Origin: Lactobacillus sp. CBA3605
GTDB lineage: Bacteria > Bacillota > Bacilli > Lactobacillales > Lactobacillaceae
DNA length: 64,000 nt
Assembly: GCF_002970915.1 (NCBI RefSeq)
Contig: NZ_CP027190.1
Location: 186,001 to 250,000 of the forward strand
Reading direction: 5' to 3'
Shown piece after piece: positions 8,993 to 18,078 of the stretch (position 1 is its first letter; every line of letters starts with the position of its first letter). The notes under the pieces were generated by a model. It saw only the letters and a list, made by a program, of their open reading frames with translations. It ran no database searches and was not told the origin of the DNA. The translations under genes were made by a program, and so were the position numbers.

Positions 8993-10216
8993 TCAATCAC
9001 TTTTTGTATCCGCTACCATCCTTGCAAAATCAAGCAATTTCTTACTCTCATTTGGCACTTGTCCTTGGACAACGGCCAGTAAGGTTTGTGCCAAAATCTG
9101 ACCCATTTGCGGACCTGGCGTTACAAGGTGATTTTTTAATAAATCACCACCATTAATTGCCAAGTCACGTTTATGTTGAATCGGTAACGCCGCATAGTCA
9201 GCCAACAGCGTCGCCAGGGGTTGACCAAAGCCTAATAAGTTAGCCACCGTATTAGCGGTCGTTAAAGCTGCTGTACCCGCATTGAACAACTCAGGCGCTG
9301 TTAGCTGACCGTTCGCCTTAAGCGCCGTTAGAACTACCCAGGCGGCCGTGACATGCTCAATTAAGTCGTTGCTCGTCTTCCAAGCTTTCAAACTCTGACG
9401 AAGCGCGGCTTGGTTTGGTAATGGTAACAACCAGACCAATAGCGTCCAAGTGCTCTCAATCGTTGGTAATTGCCAGTCAGGTAACGCCACCAATTGAGCT
9501 AAGACCGCTCGTTGATCTGAAAACTGTGGCAAATAACGATAGAGACCCGTCGTTAACAACGCCGTTAGCCCACGCTTAGGTTCAGTTCCCATTAGTAACT
9601 TTTCCCATTCAACGCGGGTACGCTCAATCGCAATCTTGGTGAGTAACTCAGCATTGTCTTGAATCGCTTGGCTGGTCACCGGCTCAATTTCAAAGCCCAA
9701 TTGACTAGCAAAACGAACCGCGCGCATCATCCGTAAAGCATCTTCATGAAACCGTTCTTCAGCAACACCCACGGCCCGCAAAACCCCATTTTCCAAGTCC
9801 GTCAGCCCCGCAAACAAATCGATAACTTCGCCATTGGCGCGCATCGCAAGCGCATTAATGGTGAAATCTCGACGCTTTAGGTCTTCTTTAAGCGAGCGCA
9901 CAAAGGTCACTTGATCTGGTCGGCGAAAATCCTGATAACCAGATTCCGTCCGAAAAGTGGTCGTTTCATAGCCTTGCCCGTGATCTAAAATCATGACCGT
10001 GCCATGCTCGATTCCCGTATCCACGGTACGTTTAAATAATTTTTTTACCTCAGCTGGAAAAGCACTAGTCGCAATATCAACATCATGGATGGGTTGACCT
10101 AAAATAGTATCCCGCACACTACCCCCAACAAAATAAGCGTCAAAACCAGCAGCTTCAATGGTTTCAATAATCGGCTTGGCCTGTTGAAATTCAATCGGTA
10201 GTTGATTCAAAATCAT
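8993..10216 (-). CDS. cca: CCA tRNA nucleotidyltransferase
   Basis: Adds or repairs the 3'-CCA end of tRNAs. The 407 residues match class II CCA enzymes of Firmicutes. The head domain shows FVGGSVRD (30-36) and the metal-binding pair in HDVDIATS (Asp45 and Asp47), followed by RDFTINA and the neck motif [13 protein letters not shown]. No C-terminal HD domain is seen. Its start overlaps the dapB stop by four bases (ATGA), so the two are translationally coupled. Confidence 0.95.
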   Translation of the reverse strand: MILNQLPIEFQQAKPIIETIEAAGFDAYFVGGSVRDTILGQPIHDVDIATSAFPAEVKKLFKRTVDTGIEHGTVMILDHGQGYETTTFRTESGYQDFRRPDQVTFVRSLKEDLKRRDFTINALAMRANGEVIDLFAGLTDLENGVLRAVGVAEERFHEDALRMMRAVRFASQLGFEIEPVTSQAIQDNAELLTKIAIERTRVEWEKLLMGTEPKRGLTALLTTGLYRYLPQFSDQRAVLAQLVALPDWQLPTIESTWTLLVWLLPLPNQAALRQSLKAWKTSNDLIEHVTAAWVVLTALKANGQLTAPELFNAGTAALTTANTVANLLGFGQPLATLLADYAALPIQHKRDLAINGGDLLKNHLVTPGPQMGQILAQTLLAVVQGQVPNESKKLLDFARMVADTKSD

Positions 10217-10998
10217 AGTAAGTGCTCCAAGCCAACGAAGAGTTCCTGATACTGGTTGACCTTTTCAACCGCAACTTTAACCCCCGTCATAAATGAAATT
10301 CGATCAAAAGAGTCTTGCCGAATCGTTAGACCTTCACCTGGACCGCCAAACATGACTTCTTCATGCGCAACTAATCCTGGCAACCGAACAGCGTGAATAC
10401 GCATGCCTTCATAATCGGCGCCACGAGCTCCCGGTAAGGTTTCTGTGGCATCCGGATTTCCTTGTTCCTTAGGTTGACGGACTTCAGCAATCTTCTTAGC
10501 CGTGCTGATAGCAGTCCCACTAGGCGAGTCAATTTTATCATCATGATGCATTTCGATAATTTCAACATCTGGAAAATATTTGGCTGCTTGCTGGGCAAAT
10601 TGCATGAGTAAAACCGCACTAATCCCAAAATTAGGGGCAATCAAACCACCGACTTGTTGCACTTTAGCTAATTTTTGTAATGCTGCTACTTGTTCATCCG
10701 TCATGCCAGTCGTGCCAATTACGGGAGAAATCCCATGTTTAAGAGCAAATTGGGCATTTTCATAGACTGCAGTTGGGACGGTAAAATCAATCCAGACAGT
10801 CGCATCCGTAGTTAATTGCTTTAAATCATGAAAAGCTGGGACATCCTGATCACTGAACTGATTATTTTCATTTAAGTTTTGATCAGTTCCACGCGCATCA
10901 TACACGCCCACCAATTCAAAATCAGGGTTATCAATAACCATTTGTGCAGCTGTACTACCCATGCGGCCTTGATAGCCCGCGACAATTACTTTTATCAA
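10213..10998 (-). CDS. dapB: 4-hydroxy-tetrahydrodipicolinate reductase
   Basis: Second committed step of the diaminopimelate/lysine pathway, which feeds peptidoglycan. The 261 residues include the NAD(P)H-binding loop GYQGRMG (8-14), the catalytic segment [15 protein letters not shown] and the GARG loop. It is the first gene of a dapB-cca transcript; a plausible promoter (11048-11076) lies upstream. No other lysine-pathway gene is present nearby, so in this window it stands apart from its pathway. Confidence 0.95.
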   Translation of the reverse strand: MIKVIVAGYQGRMGSTAAQMVIDNPDFELVGVYDARGTDQNLNENNQFSDQDVPAFHDLKQLTTDATVWIDFTVPTAVYENAQFALKHGISPVIGTTGMTDEQVAALQKLAKVQQVGGLIAPNFGISAVLLMQFAQQAAKYFPDVEIIEMHHDDKIDSPSGTAISTAKKIAEVRQPKEQGNPDATETLPGARGADYEGMRIHAVRLPGLVAHEEVMFGGPGEGLTIRQDSFDRISFMTGVKVAVEKVNQYQELFVGLEHLL

Positions 10999-11047
10999 AA
11001 TAAATCCTCCTCAAATTTAACGTCTGTTACTAGCTTAGTTATCTTAT

Positions 11048-11076
11048 AGTTTACCAGACTATCGCACATTGGTTAA
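11048..11076 (-). promoter_or_regulatory. Possible promoter of dapB-cca
   Basis: Minus direction: TTAACC (11076-11071), 17-base spacer ending TGG, TAAACT (11053-11048). The -35 box is weak, but the extended -10 supports it. Confidence 0.45.
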
Positions 11077-11084
11077 TTTTTAAT

Positions 11085-11117
11085 AAAAAAAAGGAGCTTG
11101 GGCGGTTACCCAAACTC
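11085..11117 (-). terminator. Intrinsic terminator after the Cof phosphatase gene
   Basis: GAGCTTGGG (11094-11102) pairs with CCCAAACTC (11109-11117) with one mismatch; the minus-strand RNA runs into eight U (A-run 11085-11092). Confidence 0.82.
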
Positions 11118-11123
11118 GCAATT

Positions 11124-11921
11124 TTAAATTAACGTGGCGATTGTGCGTAAAACTCCGTCATGATTATTATCATGGGTCGTCGTATATGCTGCCATTTGCC
11201 GCACTGGTAAAATTCCATTTTTCATAGCGAAGCTATAATCCGCTTCGCGTAGCATTTCAAGATCATTGCCATTATCGCCAAAAGCCGCCGTCTGAGCGGC
11301 GGTTAGCTGCCAGTGCGCTTGTAAATATGCCAAGCCTTGCGCTTTATTCACATCAGGCGCAATGACATCTAACCCGTTACCACCACTAACAGTCGCCCGT
11401 AATCGACCTTTAAAACGGGTATTAATTAACGCAGCATGGGCATTAGCATCGGCACCCGGCCAACTGAAGGTGGCCTTATAAATATGATCATCAACTGCCA
11501 TTAAATCATTAACAATTTTAATATTACTTAAATAATACTGCATGATAGCACTATTATCTTGCGGCCGAATATAACCACCCCGCTTACCAGATAACGACAC
11601 TTTTGCGGTGGCTAACACCGGATCAGTCATCACCATGGTCAAAAGCTCATGCAACACGGGCCGCGTTAATAAGCTTTCATGTAAGACTTGGCCGTCATTG
11701 GTCACCACGAGGCCGCCATTTTCTGCCACATAAGTTAACTCACCATGAATCCCAGCAAATACGTCAATACAATGTTGCAATTGATTCCCACTAGCAACCA
11801 CAAAATGTTGTCCATTAGCATTCATCTGATCCAATTGCGACTGAAAACGGTCGTGATCAAACTGATGATCATCTCGTAAAAACGTGCCATCTAAATCGGT
11901 GGCAATTAACGCTACTTTCAA
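11124..11921 (-). CDS. Cof-type HAD-IIB family phosphatase
   Basis: Cytosolic sugar- or cofactor-phosphate phosphatase of the haloacid dehalogenase superfamily, 265 residues. Motif I is DLDGTFL (Asp9 and Asp11 catalytic), the cap carries TRPVLHELL, and motif IV is FGDNGNDLEML. The GGNGLDVI and NKAQGL segments are typical of the YbjI/Cof group. It has its own terminator; the upstream TPR gene lies 65 bases away. The natural substrate cannot be deduced. Confidence 0.88.
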   Translation of the reverse strand: MKVALIATDLDGTFLRDDHQFDHDRFQSQLDQMNANGQHFVVASGNQLQHCIDVFAGIHGELTYVAENGGLVVTNDGQVLHESLLTRPVLHELLTMVMTDPVLATAKVSLSGKRGGYIRPQDNSAIMQYYLSNIKIVNDLMAVDDHIYKATFSWPGADANAHAALINTRFKGRLRATVSGGNGLDVIAPDVNKAQGLAYLQAHWQLTAAQTAAFGDNGNDLEMLREADYSFAMKNGILPVRQMAAYTTTHDNNHDGVLRTIATLI

Positions 11922-11986
11922 ATTTTGGCCTCCTAAGCTAACTCATTACTTCTTATTTTACCAAATTTGTAAGCATTTTCAATCCG

Positions 11987-13255
11987 TTAATAGCCCTGGT
12001 CTTCAAAATCTTCTAACATGGCGACTAATTCACCATCATCTGGCTCAATCACTAAATAATTACGTAACGCTGCTGCTGCTTGTTCTGGCAAGCCAGCTTC
12101 CCGGAAGAAATAGATGGCTGGTTTTAAGAAATCAGCATTATGTTCAAAGAAGGGATATGCCGCCAAATAATTAGCTTTTGCTTCCTTAAAACGATCCAAC
12201 TGAGCATTAGAGACTGCTAAATTCCAGTAGAATTGCGGATCAAATTCATTACTTTGTAAATATTGATCTAACAACTCAATATTAGCTTGGTAACGAGTTT
12301 CCTTAACTAATAAGTTAGACAATTCCAAAATAGTCGTCAAATTATCGGGATCAATACTCAAGCCTTCTCGTAGATATTTTTCAGCGAGGTCCGCATCGTC
12401 TAATTTAAGCGCGATACGTGCCGTCTTCAAGTACAACTGTTCATTATACTGATCAACCGCTAGACCTTCTTGTAGCGTCAATAACGCCTGATCTAGCTCA
12501 TTTAATTGTTCTTGAGCTTCTGCCAAATAAGGATAGACCGTCGCATATTGGGAATCTTGTTCACGTAACTTATTAAAAATATCAATCGCTTTTTGTGGTT
12601 CATTGAGCTGCAAGTAAGTAAAACCCAATTCAAATTGACTATCCGGTGTTAATTGCGCTGGCTTAATTTGTTCTAAATAGCCGACCGCTTGCTCAAAACG
12701 ACCTGCTTCCGCATAAGCGACTCCGAGTCGTTCGACTAAATTAACTTTAGAAAGCTCTAATTGCCCTTGCTTAATTAAATCCAAATAAAACTGAATGGCT
12801 TTATTGTAATTACGAATTAGAAAATAAAATTCAGCTAACGCAAATTCCACGACCGGTTCATCCGGGGCTAGTTGATATGCGGTCACAAGCTTTTGTTCGC
12901 TGACTTCAAATAATTCTTGCGTTTGGTAAAGATCAGCAGCGACTAGTAATGCTTGCACATAAGCTGGTGAATCCGGTTTGACCTCATTTAAGTAACGCAA
13001 GGCCAAATCAGAATCATCTTCGTCAATTGCAATATCCGCCAAGCTCGTCCGTAAACTATCTTCCGTTGGATATTTTTCTAATAATTTTTTATAAATCCGA
13101 GTGGCTTGTTTAATAAAGCCTAACCCATACAATTCTTCTGCTAAGCTATACAGGGTATCATCGTCATCTTTTCGTAATGCCCATGCAAACTGTTTGTTCG
13201 CTGTTTCTAATTGCCCGCTTGAAAGTGCCGCGAGCATCTTTTCTGAATAAGTCAT
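11987..13255 (-). CDS. Tetratricopeptide repeat protein (YpiA-like)
   Basis: Soluble protein of 422 residues built from tandem TPR units over nearly its whole length (for example ALAEFYFLIRNYNKAIQFYL and LGVAYAEAGRFEQAVGYLEQ), so a protein-binding scaffold. The frame is open to 13264, but the ATG at 13255 has AAGGA eight bases upstream, whereas the first ATG is too close to it. Length and repeats resemble Bacillus subtilis YpiA. No membrane segment is visible. Partners are unknown. Confidence 0.85.
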   Translation of the reverse strand: MTYSEKMLAALSSGQLETANKQFAWALRKDDDDTLYSLAEELYGLGFIKQATRIYKKLLEKYPTEDSLRTSLADIAIDEDDSDLALRYLNEVKPDSPAYVQALLVAADLYQTQELFEVSEQKLVTAYQLAPDEPVVEFALAEFYFLIRNYNKAIQFYLDLIKQGQLELSKVNLVERLGVAYAEAGRFEQAVGYLEQIKPAQLTPDSQFELGFTYLQLNEPQKAIDIFNKLREQDSQYATVYPYLAEAQEQLNELDQALLTLQEGLAVDQYNEQLYLKTARIALKLDDADLAEKYLREGLSIDPDNLTTILELSNLLVKETRYQANIELLDQYLQSNEFDPQFYWNLAVSNAQLDRFKEAKANYLAAYPFFEHNADFLKPAIYFFREAGLPEQAAAALRNYLVIEPDDGELVAMLEDFEDQGY

Positions 13256-13317
13256 CGCACCCATCCTTTTAGCCTATTTAGTCCTATCACTCGACTTACC
13301 ATCATAACGCAACTGAC

Positions 13318-13350
13318 AACAAAAAAGCCAGTATAACGGTTGTTATACTG
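13318..13350 (-). terminator. Intrinsic terminator after hup
   Basis: CAGTATAAC (13329-13337) pairs with GTTATACTG (13342-13350) around a four-base loop; the minus-strand RNA continues into a U-tract (A-run 13321-13326). Confidence 0.85.
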
Positions 13351-13373
13351 ACTTTAAAGTTACTTTGTGGAAA

Positions 13374-13649
13374 CTATTTAACTGCATCCTTTAAAGCTTT
13401 CCCTGGTTTAAATGCAGGTACTTTGCTTGCTGGAATTTGGATTTCGTCGCCAGTTTGTGGGTTACGGCCCTTACGAGCAGCACGTTCACGTACTTCGAAG
13501 TTACCAAATCCGATTAGTTGAACTTTTTCACCCTTTGCAAGAGTGTCTTGGATTGATGCAAATACTGCGTCGACCGCAGCAGTTGCGTCTTTCTTAGTTA
13601 AACTAGTTGCAGTAGCAACATTGTTAACTAATTCAGCCTTGTTTGCCAT
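13374..13649 (-). CDS. hup: DNA-binding protein HU
   Basis: Histone-like dimer that bends and compacts DNA. The 91 residues contain the full fold: two N-terminal helices, [21 protein letters not shown] in the beta arms (including the Arg-rich, Pro-tipped arm), and the C-terminal [12 protein letters not shown]. It has a strong promoter (13770-13798), a leader of about 115 bases with a stable hairpin, and its own terminator, as expected for a highly expressed single gene. It lies just downstream of der, as in Bacillus, but gpsA is absent between them. Confidence 0.97.
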   Translation of the reverse strand: MANKAELVNNVATATSLTKKDATAAVDAVFASIQDTLAKGEKVQLIGFGNFEVRERAARKGRNPQTGDEIQIPASKVPAFKPGKALKDAVK

Positions 13650-13712
13650 GTTTGATTCACCTCCCCTTTACAGAGTGAAGATGTCAGTATTCTAAGTACT
13701 ACATCCAGATGA

Positions 13713-13737
13713 TCATTTTTGAGTGGTCCAAAAATGA
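13713..13737 (-). promoter_or_regulatory. Hairpin in the hup leader
   Basis: TCATTTTTG (13713-13721) and CAAAAATGA (13729-13737) form a perfect 9-bp stem with a seven-base loop inside the long 5' untranslated region of hup. No U-run follows in the minus direction, so it does not look like a terminator; a role in mRNA stability or autoregulation is possible. Confidence 0.5.
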
Positions 13738-13769
13738 GAGAAACGATGACAAGCATCATTTCTTCATCA

Positions 13770-13798
13770 AAGATAGCATAGGAATGCTGTAATAGCAA
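13770..13798 (-). promoter_or_regulatory. Promoter of hup
   Basis: Minus direction: TTGCTA (13798-13793), 17-base spacer ending TGC, TATCTT (13775-13770). Transcription should start near 13763. Confidence 0.7.
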
Positions 13799-13895
13799 GC
13801 TTTTTTAGACTTTTTGCTTAAAAATCTAAATTTGAGTAATAATCATTTACAACTTTAAATTCTTATGCTAAAATGCCGGTTTCAAGCCTTTTATG

Positions 13896-15206
13896 CTACT
13901 TTCGGCGTCGTTCGATCATATGGATTGGCGTCCCAGAAAAATCAAAAGCATTTCGAATCTGATTTTCCAAAAAGCGTTCATACGAAAAATGCATCATATC
14001 GGGGTCATTAACAAAGACCACAAAGGTTGGTGGCTGAATTGCCACCTGTGTCGCATAGTAAACACGCAGCCGTTTCCCATTATCACTCGGTGTTGGATTC
14101 ATCGCAATGGCATCCATAATAACGTCATTTAAGACGGACGATTGAATTCGACGGGAGTGGTTCAGGTCAACCTTTTGAATCAAGGCTGGCAACTGTTCCA
14201 AACGTTGACTCGTCTTAGCTGAAACAAAGATAATCGGTGCATAGCTGAGATAAACGAATTGATCACGCACATACGCCTCAAATTCCTTCATCGTGTGATT
14301 ATCCTTTTTAACGAGGTCCCACTTATTAACCACAATAATAATCCCTTTACCAGCTTCGTGAGCATATCCGGCAACTCGCTTATCTTGTTCACGAATGCCT
14401 TCCTCACCATTAATCACAAATAGGGCTACATCACTGTTGTCAATCGCTTTAAGTGCACGCATGACACTATACCGTTCCGTATTTTCATACACTTTACCCT
14501 TTTTACGAATTCCGGCCGTATCAACCATCACGAACCGATTGCCATCCGCATCCGTAAACTTCGTATCAATCGCGTCACGAGTCGTCCCGGCAATATCGGA
14601 CACAATAACCCGGTCTTCACCTAGTAAGGCATTGACGATTGAAGACTTTCCAACGTTGGGACGACCAATTAAGCTAAATCGAATCGTTCCAGGTTCATCT
14701 TCGCCAGTTCCCTCAGGGAAGTTTTTAACCACGGCGTCTAACAAATCTCCAAGACCCAAGCCATGCGCCCCAGAAATTGGATATGGCTCTCCAAAACCTA
14801 AGGAATAAAAATCATAAATTTCATTTCGCAACTCCGGATTATCAACCTTATTGACAGCTAAAATCACTGGTTTATCCGATTGATATAAAATCCGTGCCAC
14901 GTGTTCATCCGCATCTGTCACGCCTTCTTTAGCACTGACCAAATAGACGATAACATCCGCCTCATCAATCGCAATTTCAGCTTGTTGCTTAATTTGCTTA
15001 ATAAACGGGGCATCATCCATATCAATCCCACCGGTATCAATTAAACTAAACTCTTGACCAAGCCATTCACTATTCGCGTAAATTCGGTCACGCGTGACCC
15101 CAGGGGTATCTTCAACGATGGAAATTCGATCACCGGCGATCCGATTAAAAATCGTGGACTTCCCAACATTTGGGCGACCAACAATGGCCACAACTGGTTT
15201 TGGCAT
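13896..15206 (-). CDS. der: Ribosome biogenesis GTPase Der (EngA)
   Basis: Double GTPase needed for 50S assembly, 436 residues. Two G domains in tandem each show GRPNVGKS (first at 10-17, second about 180-190), DTGG/DTAG, and NKVD/NKWD; a C-terminal KH-like domain follows (about 355-436). The start at 15206 ([10 protein letters not shown]) has an AGGAGG-like site. It lies between rpsA and hup; the rpsA terminator upstream means that der is probably read from its own promoter. Confidence 0.97.
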   Translation of the reverse strand: MPKPVVAIVGRPNVGKSTIFNRIAGDRISIVEDTPGVTRDRIYANSEWLGQEFSLIDTGGIDMDDAPFIKQIKQQAEIAIDEADVIVYLVSAKEGVTDADEHVARILYQSDKPVILAVNKVDNPELRNEIYDFYSLGFGEPYPISGAHGLGLGDLLDAVVKNFPEGTGEDEPGTIRFSLIGRPNVGKSSIVNALLGEDRVIVSDIAGTTRDAIDTKFTDADGNRFVMVDTAGIRKKGKVYENTERYSVMRALKAIDNSDVALFVINGEEGIREQDKRVAGYAHEAGKGIIIVVNKWDLVKKDNHTMKEFEAYVRDQFVYLSYAPIIFVSAKTSQRLEQLPALIQKVDLNHSRRIQSSVLNDVIMDAIAMNPTPSDNGKRLRVYYATQVAIQPPTFVVFVNDPDMMHFSYERFLENQIRNAFDFSGTPIHMIERRRK

Positions 15207-15234
15207 TTAAATTCCTCCTTTACCTTAAAAATCA

Positions 15235-15275
15235 TAAAAAAATATCCTTCAAGGCAAGCTTGAAGGGTATTTTTA
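15235..15275 (-). terminator. Intrinsic terminator after rpsA
   Basis: CCTTCAAG (15246-15253) pairs with CTTGAAGG (15259-15266), extended by A/T pairs on both sides; the minus-strand RNA runs into a U-tract (A-run 15236-15242). Confidence 0.8.
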
Positions 15276-15287
15276 ACTTAACAATGA

Positions 15288-16583
15288 CTAGTTTTCGTCA
15301 TTATTGTTGTTTTCGGCGTTCTTCAATTCGTTACCGATCAAATCACCTAATGTAAAACCAGTTGATTCTTCTGGAGCGTTAGCCGTTGAGCGTTCGCTTG
15401 CAGAACGATTTGAACGGTTGTTGCGACGGTTATTGTTACCACCGCGATTGTTGTTGCTGTGGCTTTCTTCTTCGCCTTCAACAGCTTGTGGCTTTTCTTC
15501 CAAAGCCTTAATTGACAATGCCAACCGTTTTTCATCTGGACGAACATCCAAAACTTTAACTTTAATTTCTTGACCAACCTTCAAGACATCGTTTGGTGTT
15601 GCGATGTGTTGATGTGAGATTTGTGAAATATGAACCAAACCTTCAACGCCAGGGAAGACTTCCACGAAGGCCCCAAAGCTAGTCAAACGTTTAACTTTAC
15701 CATCAAGTACGGCACCTTGTGGCGCTTTTTCTTCAATGCCATCCCATGGTTCAGGTAAGGTTGCCTTAATTGACAATGAGACCCGTTCACGATCAGCATC
15801 AACAGATAAAATCTTAACTTCAACTTCTTGACCAACCTTCAAAACGTCAGCTGGCTTTTCAACACGGTCGTATGAAATTTCTGAAACATGCACTAACCCA
15901 TCAATACCACCAAGATCAACGAATGCACCGAAATTAGTTAAACGAGCCACTTTACCAGTAACAACTGAACCGGCTTGTAACGTTTGTAAAGCTTCAGCAC
16001 GTTGTGCTTCGCGTTGCTTTTCAACAACCGCACGGTGTGACAAGATTAATCGGTTTTCGCTAGGTTCGATTTCAATAATCTTAAGTTCAAGTTCTTGACC
16101 TTTATAAGCGCTCAAGTCTTCAACGTAATGATCATCAATCATAGAGGCTGGGATAAACCCACGCACACCAGCATCAACAACTAAACCACCCTTAACCACT
16201 TGGGTTACAGGAGCCTTGATGGTATGGCCTGCTTCGTATTCTTTTTCAACGTCGTCCCAAACTTTGCGAGCTTCTAACCGACGATGTGACAGTAAGTAAC
16301 TGCCGTTTTCTTTATCGGTACCAATCCGAGAAATGACAACTAAGTCTAATACATCGCCTACCTTGGCAACTTCATTGACATCTTCAACCCGTTGTGTTGA
16401 AAGTTCCTTCAAAGGAACCACCCCTTCAACACCGGTGCCTTGGATCCCAACAATGACTTGTTTGTCATCGTCAATAGCTAAGACTTCACCCTTAACTACG
16501 TCACCGACGTTAACTTCTTCAACGCTATTTAAAGCGTCTAAAAGTTCATTTTTCTCATTTTGACTGTTTTCGTTTTCACTCAT
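15288..16583 (-). CDS. rpsA: 30S ribosomal protein S1-like RNA-binding protein
   Basis: Four S1 RNA-binding domains in tandem in 431 residues (the short Firmicute form; E. coli S1 has six). The third and fourth are the clearest, with GxVxRLTxFGAFVDLGGIDGLVHVSE and GAFVEVFPGVEGLVHIS. The first domain is the most diverged. A low-complexity Asn/Arg/Ser-rich tail (about 372-431) follows. It corresponds to Bacillus YpfD and keeps the cmk-rpsA order (89-base gap). In low-GC Gram-positives this protein helps translation but is not always an integral ribosomal protein. Confidence 0.93.
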   Translation of the reverse strand: MSENENSQNEKNELLDALNSVEEVNVGDVVKGEVLAIDDDKQVIVGIQGTGVEGVVPLKELSTQRVEDVNEVAKVGDVLDLVVISRIGTDKENGSYLLSHRRLEARKVWDDVEKEYEAGHTIKAPVTQVVKGGLVVDAGVRGFIPASMIDDHYVEDLSAYKGQELELKIIEIEPSENRLILSHRAVVEKQREAQRAEALQTLQAGSVVTGKVARLTNFGAFVDLGGIDGLVHVSEISYDRVEKPADVLKVGQEVEVKILSVDADRERVSLSIKATLPEPWDGIEEKAPQGAVLDGKVKRLTSFGAFVEVFPGVEGLVHISQISHQHIATPNDVLKVGQEIKVKVLDVRPDEKRLALSIKALEEKPQAVEGEEESHSNNNRGGNNNRRNNRSNRSASERSTANAPEESTGFTLGDLIGNELKNAENNNNDEN

Positions 16584-16672
16584 GCAAATTTTCCTCCTGT
16601 CAACAATAACTCTAACCTATATCATAGCTGAAAAAGCAATGAAAAGCTAGCTAAAAGCACTAAGTAATGCAA

Positions 16673-17356
16673 TTAGATTGTTGAATTTTGTTTTTTTATA
16701 ATATCCGCAATGGTTGTCACAACTTCTTCAATCGACATTGGCGTCGTATCAACTAAGACTGCGTCGTCTGCCTGTGTCAAAGGTGACACCTTCCGGGTTG
16801 AATCCTTATGATCACGTAATTCAATTTCAGCTTGTAATTGTGCGAGCGGGGTTTGAATACCTTTTTTCAAGTTCTCCGTATACCGCCGTTGCGCTCGTTC
16901 CGCCGCCGAAGCCACTAAGAAAATCTTTACTTCTGCCTGTGGCAAGACAGTGGTCCCAATATCTCGACCATCCATGACGACCCCACCAGCTGCCGCAATT
17001 CGGCGTTGCTGGTCAGTCAAAATCTCACGAACTTTAGGCAGTGCAGCAATGGTTGACACATTATTAGTCACATCCGGTTGCCGAATCGCCATTGTCACGT
17101 CGACCGTATTAGCAAAAACCAATTGATTTGGTTCCCCTGGCTTAAAACCAATGGTTAACGTTGGCATTAAAGCAATTACGGCCGCTTCATCAGTCAAGGC
17201 AACGTGATGTTGCATCGCCCAATAAGTAACGGTTCGATACATGGCACCGGTATCTACATATACATACCCAAACCGTTTTGCCACTAACTTTGCCACCGTG
17301 CTTTTACCAGCTGACGCTGGGCCATCGATGGCAACTTGAAGTCCTTGCTTAACCAT
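16673..17356 (-). CDS. cmk: Cytidylate kinase
   Basis: Phosphorylates CMP and dCMP with ATP. The 227 residues include the P-loop DGPASAGKST (11-20), the CMP-binding VDTGAMYRTVT, the MDGRDIGT motif and the lid segment AERAQRRY. It is followed by rpsA, an order conserved from Bacillus to Lactobacillus, and preceded by the LysM gene with a 34-base gap. Confidence 0.96.
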   Translation of the reverse strand: MVKQGLQVAIDGPASAGKSTVAKLVAKRFGYVYVDTGAMYRTVTYWAMQHHVALTDEAAVIALMPTLTIGFKPGEPNQLVFANTVDVTMAIRQPDVTNNVSTIAALPKVREILTDQQRRIAAAGGVVMDGRDIGTTVLPQAEVKIFLVASAAERAQRRYTENLKKGIQTPLAQLQAEIELRDHKDSTRKVSPLTQADDAVLVDTTPMSIEEVVTTIADIIKKQNSTI

Positions 17357-17390
17357 TAACTTTTACCCTCACAATCTAAAAATCGCATTT

Positions 17391-18017
17391 TTAACGGACG
17401 CGTAACCGTTGTCCAGCTGAAATCGTTGCGCCAGACGATAACCCATTTAATTCCAGTAGCTTATCAACTGAAATCCCAGCATTGGTTGCGACTCGATAAA
17501 CGCCTTGGCCTGCTTCAACGGTGACGTACTTGGTGTCTGCTGAAGATGATGAGGAACTACTACTGCTACTAACACTACTTGAACTAGCACTGCTATCGGC
17601 CGCACTACTTGAAGCCGAGGCAGCTTTAGCCTTAGAACTCGCAACTGCTAAGCTACTGCTACGCTTAGCGGCTTGCTTCTTGGCCGCTGCAGTTGAGGCA
17701 CTTTTTTTAGCTGCGGCTTTTGAAGTCGATTTAGCAAGGGCCGCACTCGATGACTTTTTCTTGGAACTCGAACTAGCGACTTGCTCAGTTTGTTGTGGAC
17801 TATTCAGTGAATTTTTACGCACCAAGAAATACCCAATTGGTGCTAAGGCGAGCAACAAAATTAAAACCACTAAAATGGTGGTTAACGTTGAATTACTATT
17901 ATTTCGTTTGCGTTTTTGAGTTCGCGATAAATTACCCGAATCATCCCGATCGTCTTCAAAAGTTTTGTCCCATGGTTTATCCTTTTGGGACTTTTCATTA
18001 TCATTCTTTTGACTCAT
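17391..18017 (-). CDS. LysM domain membrane protein (YpbE-like)
   Basis: Single-pass membrane protein of 208 residues. A charged N-terminus rich in Lys/Asp/Arg is followed by a membrane segment (about 44-66), a long low-complexity Ser/Ala/Lys linker (about 78-160) and a C-terminal LysM motif (YVTVEAGQGVYRVATNAGIS onwards, about 164-208) that should bind peptidoglycan. It lies downstream of recQ as ypbE does in Bacillus subtilis (ypbB-recS-ypbD-ypbE). Role unknown; a wall-attached tether is likely. Confidence 0.85.
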   Translation of the reverse strand: MSQKNDNEKSQKDKPWDKTFEDDRDDSGNLSRTQKRKRNNSNSTLTTILVVLILLLALAPIGYFLVRKNSLNSPQQTEQVASSSSKKKSSSAALAKSTSKAAAKKSASTAAAKKQAAKRSSSLAVASSKAKAASASSSAADSSASSSSVSSSSSSSSSSADTKYVTVEAGQGVYRVATNAGISVDKLLELNGLSSGATISAGQRLRVR

Positions 18018-18078
18018 AGGGTGTTCCTCCTCAAAAAACTTTCATCAAATATTGTAACATAACCCTTAACTGATTTCT

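Noticed and set aside
14395..14808. Plus-strand open frame of 137 codons
   Set aside because: It lies inside der in the opposite strand and shows no family motif or ribosome-binding site; a shadow of the real gene.
15360..15480. Asn/Arg codon repeats at the end of rpsA as a CRISPR-like array
   Set aside because: Repeats are irregular and code for the low-complexity tail of the S1 protein.
17530..17790. Ser/Ala-rich low-complexity stretch as a tandem repeat or mobile element
   Set aside because: It is a codon-level linker of the LysM membrane protein with no exact repeat unit.
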